Assembly (NCBI RefSeq): GCF_000002995.4
Contig: NW_025062478.1
Coordinates: 13,403,245-13,467,244 of the forward strand
DNA: 64,000 nt
DNA from: Brugia malayi
Taxonomy: Eukaryota; Nematoda; Chromadorea; Rhabditida; Onchocercidae
Direction: 5' to 3'
The translations under genes and the position numbers were made by a program. This document shows, piece after piece, positions 1 through 8,996 of the stretch (the stretch's first letter is position 1; each line of letters starts with the position of its first letter). The notes under the pieces were generated by a model. It did no database searches and was not told the DNA's origin. It saw nothing but the letters and a program-made list of their open reading frames with translations.

Positions 1-160
1 TCCAAGAATAATACCTATAATAGTGCTGTTAACAGTGAATCATAAAAATTCTTAGTAAATATTTTTTGCTCGTCCAACTTATGTAAATACCAATATGCAA
101 AGACTATACCTAAAGTATAGAGACAGGACCGATGCTAAAAATTGCTGGACTTAAAGACAT
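1..160 (-). pseudogene. lgt: Broken 5' end of Wolbachia-type lgt (prolipoprotein diacylglyceryl transferase)
   Basis: The minus strand from the ATG at 160 encodes MSLSPAIFSIGPVSI, the typical Lgt amino terminus. After a frameshift it continues as GIVFAYWYLHKLDEQKIF and then NFYDSLLT, followed by a second frameshift into an IIGIILG-like stretch at the window edge. In bacteria Lgt is an inner-membrane enzyme that adds diacylglycerol to the lipobox cysteine of prolipoproteins. A short stretch around the first frameshift is missing compared with the family. The ATG lies only 6 bases after the smpB stop, an operon-like bacterial spacing. In a nematode chromosome this is best read as a nuclear Wolbachia transfer. 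The rest of the gene lies outside the window or is lost. Confidence 0.75.
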
Positions 161-166
161 ATTTTA

Positions 167-628
167 CTATAGGTTATTTTTAGACAATCTACTTTTTTCA
201 CGATTCCACTCTCTCTGCTTTATGGTTTCTCTTTTGTCATAAAGTTTTTTTCCTTTCACAATAGCAATTCTAGTTTTTACTAATCCTTTGTCATTAAAAT
301 AAATTGAAAGTGGCACAATAGTAACTCCAGCAGTCTTGATCTGACTGATTAATTTATTTATCTCTTTTTTATGCAGAAGCAATTTACGTTCCCTTTTCGG
401 CTTATGTTTTTTTTTGTTTGCAGCTTTATATTTTGCAATGTGCATATTGTGCAGCCATATTTCACCATTTTTTTCAGTGACATAAGCATCAGAAATATTT
501 ACTTTTCTTTCTCTAAGAGATTTAACTTCACTACTTAAAAGGACCATACCTGCTTCAAACTCTTCTAGGATAAAGTATTCAAACCTTGCTTTTCTATTTT
601 CTGCAATAACTTCCATATTTAAAAACAT
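167..628 (-). CDS. smpB: SsrA-binding protein SmpB, uninterrupted Wolbachia-derived copy
   Basis: The 153-residue frame is the full length of SmpB. It has the N-terminal [13 protein letters not shown] block, the [18 protein letters not shown] core, the HNMHIAKY strand, and a basic [15 protein letters not shown] segment followed by a lysine/arginine-rich tail ([17 protein letters not shown]). In bacteria SmpB binds tmRNA and loads it on stalled ribosomes. The natural start is probably the second methionine (616), which gives [12 protein letters not shown]; the ATG at 628 adds four residues. The neighbouring lgt fragment is frameshifted, and nothing here suggests eukaryotic expression signals, so this is probably a recently transferred, non-functional copy that has not yet acquired stops. 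A functional domesticated gene is possible but unsupported. The identity is secure; the functional state is inference. Confidence 0.88.
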   Translation of the reverse strand: MFLNMEVIAENRKARFEYFILEEFEAGMVLLSSEVKSLRERKVNISDAYVTEKNGEIWLHNMHIAKYKAANKKKHKPKRERKLLLHKKEINKLISQIKTAGVTIVPLSIYFNDKGLVKTRIAIVKGKKLYDKRETIKQREWNREKSRLSKNNL

Positions 629-1139
629 TCCTCAGACTTTAATATATACAGGATTTTTAGCTCTTGCAGCAATGTTAAAAAAATAATATTCTAAAATTCA
701 AAACTCGTACGTTCAAGGCCTATCGGATAGGCTAGTGTAATCCGATATTTTTTGAGGTGCAAGACATAGTTGATTTTTAGTATAACTTTTAGCTGCAAAT
801 ATTTAAGGAACTTACCAAGCAGAAAAAAAGGCAAAAAAAATCCAGAGTAGCTAGTTATCAACTCTTTACTTTAAAAATTTTGACGTTGGGTAATGCCTTA
901 AGTGCTTTATAAGCGAGTTTCAGCTTATTAATCTGCTAAGATTAGAAAATTATATAAAATAACTCCATTTTCATGATAAGAGAACTAGCAAAATGTGTCA
1001 AGTAATTTTTGCATTTCTATGAGCTACTTGGATTCCTGAAATTACAATATTCATATAGTTGTGAGATCAGTGCTCTAATCGACATCCATAGGTTATTAAC
1101 ATAATCAATTTATAGAAGCGGATGTTATAGAAAAGGAAA
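629..1139. other. Non-coding stretch within the Wolbachia-like insert
   Basis: No long open frame or recognisable RNA is visible. Base composition resembles the flanking bacterial fragments more than the satellite that begins near 1765, so it is probably intergenic or decayed bacterial DNA. That is inference from position only. Confidence 0.35.
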
Positions 1140-1760
1140 TATGTTTTAGAAAAAATAGAAAATCCTAGAGAGAATATAGCTTATGAGTTAGTAAATAATG
1201 AGAGTAAATTAACAAATGAAAATAAACAAAAAATTCTTGAGCTAGCAAAAAAAATAAAAAAAGAAGAAAATATTGCTAATATATTAAAGAAATCTGGTAA
1301 CAACGCAAAGAAAATTTTGATAATTACGGTATCTTTCAATGATCAAGAAGAAAAGTAGGGGTTTTCTCTGCTGTACCCTGTCATATGCCATAAAAGTATC
1401 AAGGCTGTTAAAGATCTTTTAGAAGAAGCTAAAAAAAAGAGCTTTTAAAGGAAGTGCTGAGCGAGAAAATGACCGTAAAATTTTCAGGTGGTACCAATAG
1501 GAACTTATACTCCGCTTAATTATACCAGGAGAGAATCGAGATAAAATTTTTAATAGCAGCTAAAGATGAAAATATTTTGTTAATATTTTTAGTATAAAAA
1601 TAACTATAGAGCAGCAAACCGTTTCCACTATTACCAAAAAAACTGCTAACAATACTGTAACTATTCCAGCTAATAACCCAGCTTCACACGAAAACGATAA
1701 AGATAGTCTTGATACAGCAACTGTAAAACATGACAGCAAAGTATTCTGCAATGAGAGAGC
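1140..1760 (+). pseudogene. Unidentified bacterial-type protein fragment, frameshifted
   Basis: On the plus strand a broken frame reads ENPRENIAYELVNNESKL, then a lysine-rich helix with ENIANILKKSGNNAKKIL. Further on, in another frame, comes KSIKAVKDLLEEAKKK, followed by KEVLSEKMTVKFSGGT. Short alpha-helical, lysine/glutamate-rich text of this kind is common in Wolbachia hypothetical and ankyrin-type proteins, but no repeat consensus can be demonstrated. Stops and frameshifts interrupt it throughout. I do not recognise the gene. It adjoins the lgt/smpB insert and is probably part of the same transfer. Confidence 0.35.
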
Positions 1761-3645
1761 GTAGTATTAAAAATATCAAATATTATTTTGAACTCAATTG
1801 TTAAAATATCAATTAAAAATATCAATTAAAACTATTAAAAAATATCAATTCATTAAAAAAAATTAGTTATTTTGAATTCAATTCATAAATTTTATGCGTT
1901 GCATACGTACCAGTCACTTACGGTGTGGTCAATTGACAACATAAATAAGAAAATAAACTTTAATAACTTAGTTTTTTTTTTAATATTTGAGAAGTGAAAT
2001 TAATAAAATTTTTAATTTGTCGTAGATTAAATTCATTTCTGCAGCTAAAATTAATTTTCATTTGAAATCTCAAGATCAAATTTTATGAAAATTTTATGAT
2101 TTGCAATAAATCAAAACATTTTTTGTATATTAGACTACGAAACAATTTCTAGTAATAAAAAATTTTAATTAAATGTTAAAACTGTTAAAAAAATATATAT
2201 TCATTAAAAAAGTTAGATATTTTGAGCTTAAATGATTAATTTATATGCATTGCATAGGTACTGGTTATTTACGACTGGTCATTTGATCGGCATAAATAAT
2301 TAAATAATCATTCAAAATTAGGTTTTAAACAATGTTTTATTTGCAAAATTATTTAAATTTTTAACTTGCCACTGTTCTAAATCATTCTTACAATTGAAAT
2401 TAATTTTTATTTCAAATCTAAATATCAAATTTTATGAAAATTCAATAATTTGTCAGAGTTTTGTATATTAAACTATAAAATAAATTCTAGCAATATCAAA
2501 AACTGATTTTATTTAAATGTTAAAATATTAAAAAAAAATCAAATCATTAAAAAAATTAGATAATTTGAACTTGATTGATTAATTTATAAGCGTTGCATAG
2601 GTACTGGTCAGTCACGGTGTGGTCAATTGGTCAGCATAAAATATTAAAAAAAACTTTAAAAAATAACTTTTAATCAACATTTTATTAGCAAAATTAATTA
2701 AATTCTTTGTTTGTCACGGTTTTATTTCATTCTTACAATTGTAATTAATTTATTTTCCAAATTTAAATACCATAATTTAAGAAAATTGTGCAATTTGTAA
2801 AAGTTTTTGCATAATAAACTATGAAATAAATGCCGGTGTTGTCAAATTTCAATTTAATTAAAATGTTAAAACTATTAAAAAATATCAATTCGTAAAGAAA
2901 ATTTTGAGCTTAATTGACTAATTTATAAGCGTTGCATGGGTACTGGTCATTTATGGTGTGGTCAATTGGCAACATAAATAATAAAATAAACTTTAATAAT
3001 TAAGCTTTAATCAATTTTTTATTAGCAAAATTAATTAAATTTTTAATTAATGACGGCTTTAATTCATTCTTACAGTTAGAATTAATTTTTATTTCTATTT
3101 TAAGTATCAAAATATAGGAAATTTGTACAATTTTGCGAAATGAATACATGTATTGTCAGAATTTATTTTAATTATACGTTAAAATATTTATAAATATCAA
3201 TTCTTAAAAAAAAAAAAGTGGTATTTTGAACTTAATTGATTAATTTGTGTGCATTGCATAGGTACTGGTCACGTACCTCGTGGTCATTTGATCAGCATAA
3301 ATAATTAAATAAACTTTAAGAATTGAGTTTTGATTAAAATTTCACTGGCGAAAATAATAAAATTTTTAATTAGTCATAGATCTAATTCATTTTTACAATT
3401 AATGCTAATTTTTAATTTAAATTTAAAATTGATTTCTATGAAAATCCTATAATTTGTAAGAATTTTTGCATAATAAACTGGAAAATAAACCCTACTATTA
3501 TCAAATTTAATCTTAATTAAATGTTAAAAAATTAAGAAATATCAAAACATTAAAAAAATAGATATTTTGAACTTAATTAATTTATAAGCGTTGAATAGTA
3601 CTGGTCACATACATCGCGGTCATTTGACATTTTAAATAATAAAAA

Positions 3646-3694
3646 AATGCTTAGGCTTAGGCTTAGGGTGTACTTAGGCTTAGGCTTAAGCATT
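3646..3694 (+). repeat. 49-bp interstitial telomere motif, copy 1
   Basis: AATGC precedes two TTAGGC repeats, one TTAGGG, a TGTAC spacer, two more TTAGGC repeats, TTAAGC and ATT. The outer eight bases AATGCTTA and TAAGCATT are perfect inverted repeats. Confidence 0.95.
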
Positions 3695-4262
3695 ATTTCA
3701 AATCTAAAAATTGATTTTGGTGAAAATTTTATAATTTGCAAGAGTTTTTGTATATTAAACGTGGAAATAACTTCTAGTTTTATCAATTTTGATTTTAATT
3801 AAATGTTAAAATATCGAAAATTATCAATTAATTAAAAAAAATGGATATTTTGAACTTAATTGATTAATTTGTGTGCATTGCATAGGTACTGATCGCATAC
3901 ATTGTGATCATTTGAACAGCAAAAATAATAAAATCAAGTCTAGAAATTGAGTTCTGAATGATATTTTAGGAGCAAAATTAATTAAACTTTAAATTTGCCA
4001 CTGTTCTAAATAATTCTTGCAATTGAAATTAATTTTTATTTCAAATTTAAATAACACATTTACAAAAATCCCATAATTTATACGGGTATTTGCATATAAA
4101 ACTAGGTAAGAAGTTCTACTATTATCAAAATTTAATTTCAAAGGATGTTAAAACTATTAAAAAATATCATTTAATAAAAAAAAAAAAAATGATTATTATA
4201 TACGCATAGTGCGGGAACTGGTCACATACATAGTGGTCATTTGACATCTTAAATAGTAAAAT

Positions 4263-4311
4263 AATGCTTAGGCTTAGGCTTAGGGTATACTTAGGCTTAG
4301 GCTTAAGCATT
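4263..4311 (+). repeat. 49-bp interstitial telomere motif, copy 2
   Basis: Same structure as the copy at 3646, except that the spacer reads TATAC. The 8-bp inverted ends are intact. Confidence 0.95.
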
Positions 4312-5483
4312 ATTTCAAATCTAAAAATCAATTTTGGTGAAAATTTTATAATTTGCAACAGTTTTTGTATATTAAACGAGGAAATAATTTCTAGTTTTAT
4401 CAATTTTGATTTTAATTAAATGTTAAAATATCGAAAATCATCAATTAATTAAAAAAAATGGATATTTTGAACTAAATTGATTAATTTGTGTGCATTGCAT
4501 AGGTACTGGTCACACACATTGTGGTCATTTGATCAGCATAAATAATTAAATAGACATCAATAATTTGGTTTTGAACAATATTTCGGTAGCAAAATTAATT
4601 AAATTTTTAATTTATCACGGTTTTAAATCATTTCTTACAATTGAAACTAAGTTTTATTTCAATGAAAATCCCACAATTTGTAAGAGTTTTTGCATATTGA
4701 ACTAGGAAAAAAGTCCTACTATCATCAAATTTTATTTTAATTGAAATCAAAACTATTAAAAAATAGTAATTCATTCAAAAAGATATTTGCTTTCAGCTTA
4801 ATTGAATAATTTTTATGCATTGCATGGGTACTGGTCACGTACATTGTGGTCATTTGACCAGCATAAATAATGAAATAAACATTGATAATTGAGTTTTTTA
4901 TAAATATTTGACAAGTGAAATTAATAAAATTTTTAATTTGTCCTATATTTAATTCATTTCTGCAGCTAAAATTAATTTTTATTTCAAATTTAAATATCAA
5001 ATTTTCTGAAAATTCATTAATTTACTAGAATTTTGTATATTAATCTACAAAAAAAAAAAAAAAAAAAAAAAATGGTAGTAAATATCAAAAACTAGTTTTA
5101 AAAAAAATGTTAGAATATTGAAAAATATCAGTTCATTAAAAAAAAAATGGTTATTTTGAACTTAATTGATTAATTTGTGTGCATTGCATAGGTACTGGTC
5201 GCATACATTGTGGTCATTTGACCAGCATAAATATTAAAATAAACTTTAATAGTTAAGTTTTAATCAATATTTGATTAGCAAAACTATTTCAATTTTTATT
5301 TTTTGACGGTTTTAATTCATTTTTAAAATTATAATTGATTTTTATTTCAAATTTAAATTTTATGAAAATTCATTAATTTTGCATATTAATCTTCAAAATA
5401 AATCCCAGCAATATCAAAAACTAATTTTAAATAAATGTTAAAATATTGAAATAAATGTTAAAATATCAATTCATTAAAAAAAA

Positions 5484-5699
5484 AATGGATAGCAGTGGTA
5501 GATTATTACTCAATATCAGTGGTAGATTATTACTCAAAAGCAATACTTGAAAAGAATCAAAAGTGGAGAGAGATATGAAGAATTATTTGCCTTCTCAAAG
5601 AGTTCAAAAGCCTATATAAAAGGTATGCATATGACATTTGTAGGTATTTCCAATCCGCAGGAAATTGAAGATCTAATCGGTTACTTGAGTGTCAACTAA
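5484..5699 (+). pseudogene. Wolbachia-type cytochrome c, C-terminal fragment (insert copy A)
   Basis: Read across frames, the plus strand contains FAFSKSSKAYIKGMHMTF followed by NPQEIEDLIGYLSVN and a stop. This is the C-terminal end of an alpha-proteobacterial class I cytochrome c, with the region of the methionine haem ligand (KGxxMxF) and the final DLIGYL helix. In bacteria it carries electrons between the bc1 complex and oxidase. The CXXCH haem-attachment site is missing, so this is only the 3' end. A local tandem duplication of about 25 bases (GGTAGATTATTACTCA repeated) sits at its start. It is followed by the hydrolase pseudogene, and the same pair recurs at 25636-26040. Confidence 0.6.
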
Positions 5700-5729
5700 G
5701 TGATGGTCAGATTGCTATACCAAAATAAC

Positions 5730-6460
5730 ATGGATTACAGCATTACTTTGCTTGATGAAGACAGTAAGTACATAGCATAGCACATTGTGAGCTACAAAGG
5801 AAAAAAAAAAAAAAGCTTCCATAGTCTTTTCGGTGGATTTTCACTCAATATGAATGGAATTAGAACAGCTGCTATTTAAAAATTTTGTCAAGAAACTCAT
5901 ATAGCATTTGTGTTATTTGATTACTTTGGTCATGGTTATTGGTTATTCAGGTGCTGATTACACTGATTACACGATGAGTGATTGGCAAAAAAATTGTGTT
6001 AGAGTAACTCGTAACGGCAAGCAAATAATTATAGGTTCAAGCATGAGACGGCGCCTGATGTTGCTCACTGCTCTCCAACTTTCAGAAAGAATTGCAGCAC
6101 TAATTGGTGTATCGTCTGCTTCTGACTTTACTGAAGATTTAATATTCTATCAGTTATCCGAAAGCAAAAAGAAGAATTAGATTCTAAAGGAGTAAGAGAT
6201 TTTACTTCTGAGCATTAAATATACAAAATAACTAAAAGCTTGGTATAGAAGATGAAGATGGCAAAAAAAGCTTCTTTTAAATAAAGAGACCATAGATATA
6301 TAAACTGCCCTGTGCGTTTATTGACGATAATGCTATATTCCTTACCAACTTCGTTAAATTTAGTCAAGAAGTTGAGGTGCATCTGATGAAGACAGTAGGT
6401 TGAGAACATAACAATCGGTTCATTGGAATTTTTACTTCGGATGATTTGCAAGGCAACATT
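5730..6460 (+). pseudogene. Wolbachia-type alpha/beta hydrolase pseudogene (insert copy A)
   Basis: From the ATG at 5730 a broken frame gives MDYSITLLDEDSKYIA. It continues FGGF, NMNGIRTAAI, an in-frame stop, then KFCQETHIAFVLFDYFGHGY. The longest open piece (5908-6180) holds GADYTDYTMSDWQKN, QIIIGSSMRRRLMLL and RIAALIGVSSASDFTEDL. This is the serine hydrolase fold with the nucleophile elbow, but the GxSxG motif reads GSSMR, so the last glycine is lost. Later remnants (NKETIDI, frameshifted) run to about 6460. At least one stop and several frameshifts make it non-functional. Copy B at 25851 shares the same lesions, so decay preceded duplication. Confidence 0.75.
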
Positions 6461-6800
6461 TCATTTGGGAGAGCGACCAGAACCGAACTAGGCACACATA
6501 CCCACTTAGATGGTTTGGCTGATTAAAGACTCATAATAATGCAGAGGAGATTTTAAGTGAGGGCAGCGAGCAGAGCCGAGCTAGCCGCACTCAATGCCAC
6601 AAGCTGATGCCCTACCAACTGAGCCACACCCACTCGGATTATTCAAGGAGCCTTTGCTGGCTGTGTAATTGCACACTAATTTAGTACTCATCATAAGGCA
6701 GGGGACGATCTTCCTGAAGAGAGTGAGCAGATCCGAACTAGCCGCATTCAGTACCACAAGCTGATGCTCTACCGACTGAGCCACACCAACCAAAGCGATG
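6461..6800 (-). repeat. tRNA-like SINE cluster (copy A)
   Basis: The minus strand has two stretches resembling a tRNA 5' half, starting GTGTGGCTCAGTCGGTAGAG near 6787 and a close variant near 6630. Each is followed about 45 bases later by a B-box-like GGCTAGTTCGGATC (6744) or GGCTAGCTCGG (6586); a third B-box-like element lies at 6477-6492. Units repeat at about 150 bp and share spacer text. The boxes match the RNA polymerase III internal promoter layout, but no full cloverleaf closes. A tRNA-derived SINE or decayed tRNA repeat is the best reading. It sits at the 3' end of the hydrolase pseudogene in both insert copies. Confidence 0.65.
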
Positions 6801-6817
6801 TGTCTCTCATACATAAA

Positions 6818-7310
6818 TACGTATTGATGAACTTATGTCCACGTATAATAATATAAGTAATAAGAGAATTTATATTAGTATAATAAAAACAGTCAGTGTT
6901 TAATCCTTTGCATTGAATTGTTTCATTTTAGTTGCTATATTACATTGTTGGAAATAATTTATGCAAAGCAGTTGCAACGTTTTTTGCACAATTTTATTTC
7001 GATTCAATTTTTATAAATTTTCAAATCTTTGCAATATTGGTTAGAAGGGAAAAACTACATAATTACATCGCCTGCAATTGTTGTAGATGATTTACATACG
7101 CTAAATGACTTCATCTAATATTTTGTTTGAACTATGTCTGTAAATTTTCAGATGCTTTATTTTAAATTTCCTAAAAAAAATTTTAATTTTCAAAAAATCG
7201 GAAAATTTAAGCGAGGATATATGTATAGTTTAATAGGTTATATTAATATTAAATTTTGTTAATCGATCATTTGCTATAAATTGAAAAGCCTTTCGCAGCC
7301 GTAACAATAA
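6818..7310. repeat. Duplicated upstream flank of the zinc-finger unit, gene lost
   Basis: This stretch is nearly collinear with 16637-17160, which lies upstream of zinc-finger gene 1, and more distantly with 21590-21900 upstream of gene 2. Here no gene follows to the left: the sequence meets the SINE cluster at a breakpoint near 6818. It marks an additional copy of the duplication unit whose gene has been replaced by the bacterial insert. Confidence 0.8.
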
Positions 7311-8497
7311 AAAGGCATTCATAATATTCTCCTTGTCAGTTTGTAATGATCATTGTGATCTATTTTAGACAAACCTAAAAAGTGAAGAATAAAAGTATGA
7401 CCGAACACTTGACAGAGATGTAACCGATAATGTGACTTTGCCGTTTTACGTTATATTAAAAGACAGTAATTTTTAAATGGATTTCTCGTAAATATGATGG
7501 CGAACGCAATGCGTTTCATCCGCTTAGCGAACAAATGCGCTATCTTGAATTAAGTGATAATTTGCGTACAAATTGCTAATTTATATCAAAATTTTATAGT
7601 TAAATATGTCAGTGCATTAAACGGTCGAATATGAATTGGTTGTTCTTTATATTAATGCATTTGTTACAAAATATACTTAACTGCATACTATGGTAGTACA
7701 ACTTTCCTTTTTTATATATATTTAATTTTTTTGGTATGGCTGTTTGTTTTAATTAATTTTGACAGAAATTTAGAAGCAAATAAAGAAATCACAATGTTTG
7801 AAATTTTTATATCAATTAGTCCTTAAAAGAATTCGATACATTGAGTTGTTATAGGTTGTTTTTTAATAAAATGTCAAGGTTGTTTGACACTTAAAATTCC
7901 AGCATGTAAAAAAGTAAATCATAGAAATTGGAATAAATAAAGTGATTAAATTAAAAAGATTAAATCAAATGAAATACATGCTGCGTTGTGATTTCTTTAC
8001 AAATGCAATGAGTATCATCTCAATAAATATGCTGAAAAACTTTTACGACATTTGCTAACATAATTGATGGAAGTGAGAGTTAATTGCTTTAAGAATATTT
8101 TAATCGACACAAACAGCTGGATAGGTATTTTTACCATTATCCAAACTTCAAAAATATAAAAAAATTCTGAGTGCGTATCTAATCAAGAAATTAAAAAATG
8201 TCATGTAAAAATTTTAAATTAAATCAAATTCATAAATCTCTTCCTGATTTTCACCTGTAATACTTTATTGATTACAATTAGTCGCTCACTGATATAAATT
8301 TGACGCATTGTTGTAGATCGCATAATTATATAACTTTATGAAATTATATGTAGTAATTAAGAAGATTCTTTTCCAAAAGTTTATTTCATATTATTCATGC
8401 AATAATTGAGAAAGAAATACATACGAACAATTTCATTTAAGTAATTTTAGTAATTTAACACCAATTAGTAATTTAACACCAACGACAATTATTTGCA
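7311..8497. other. AT-rich spacer; right part is the 3' flank of zinc-finger gene 1
   Basis: From 7311 to about 8330 I see no gene, RNA or clear repeat. From about 8330 the sequence resembles 19690-19820, the downstream flank of zinc-finger gene 2, so it is the gene 1 downstream flank cut off from its gene by Pao element 1. Confidence 0.6.
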
Positions 8498-8502
8498 ACT
8501 CC
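8498..8502. repeat. Target-site duplication of Pao element 1, left copy
   Basis: ACTCC lies directly outside the LTR and is repeated at 14922-14926 on the other side. Bel/Pao integrases typically leave about 5 bp. Confidence 0.9.
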
Positions 8503-8996
8503 TGTAGTGGAAGCAAAAAAATGTTTTTGGAAACAAACCTTTATGATTTGGTTAAATTGTTATTCGGGGGAGAAGTTTGATGTCAGGGAGATGTGTTGGA
8601 TGCCAGCTAAATATCTGGGCAACAATTGAATAAACTGATTCGGAGGATTGGATGATTTAAAAACTGATCTAATTGACAATAGTATGGTTATAAATCTACA
8701 TTGATGTTAGACAATGATCGAAACAAAGGAGAGGAGGTGCTTGCATGGGCACCAGTTGCTAATAAAGAGCTTATTAGATAACCGCATGATTATGATAGCT
8801 AACAAAGAACAATGTAGATATCCTCATGATTGTAAGGATTGCTAACAAAGAACGATGTAAATTGTTTCAATATGTAGAAGCATAAATTTGGAAACAAAGA
8901 GTCCGAAGTATAAGCATTATTTGCGGAAATTACGTAGATATCTTTACTACAATTTGCAACTCATATTTTTAGATCGCGATATTAAAATCCGCGACA
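8503..8996 (-). repeat. 3' LTR of Pao element 1
   Basis: 494 bp, matching 14428-14921 base for base as far as I can read. In element orientation it begins TGTCGCGG and ends CTACA. The last 28 bases of the gag-pol frame (stop at 8969) lie inside it. Confidence 0.95.

Larger units (their letters stand above)
1765..5480. repeat. Subtelomeric AT-rich satellite, left block (~340-bp monomers)
   Basis: At least eleven degenerate monomers are visible, at spacings of about 285-360 bp. Each carries a more conserved, less AT-rich core near GCATTGCATAGGTACTGGTC followed by TGTGGTCATTTGACCAGC; cores lie near 1893, 2247, 2590, 2931, 3252, 3592, 3877, 4205, 4492, 4817 and 5179. Between cores the DNA is A/T-rich with recurring AATTTTTAATT and TTAATTAAATGTTAAAA blocks and homopolymer A runs, the longest about 24 bases near 5049-5072. 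Two monomers (around 3646 and 4263) contain a short interstitial telomere motif. The segment from about 3870 to 5190 reappears, partly reordered, at 34400-36410. The small open frames here are not genes. Confidence 0.9.

Noticed and set aside
1560..1751. 63-codon hydrophobic minus-strand frame
   Set aside because: It is antisense to the broken bacterial fragment at 1140-1760 and has no family resemblance.
6570..6787. Genuine tRNA genes in the SINE clusters
   Set aside because: A and B boxes are present, but the arms do not pair into a cloverleaf and no acceptor stem closes.
6581..6814. 77-codon minus-strand frame containing VGVAQSVEHQ
   Set aside because: It is the translation of the tRNA-like A box and SINE spacer, a well-known artefact type.
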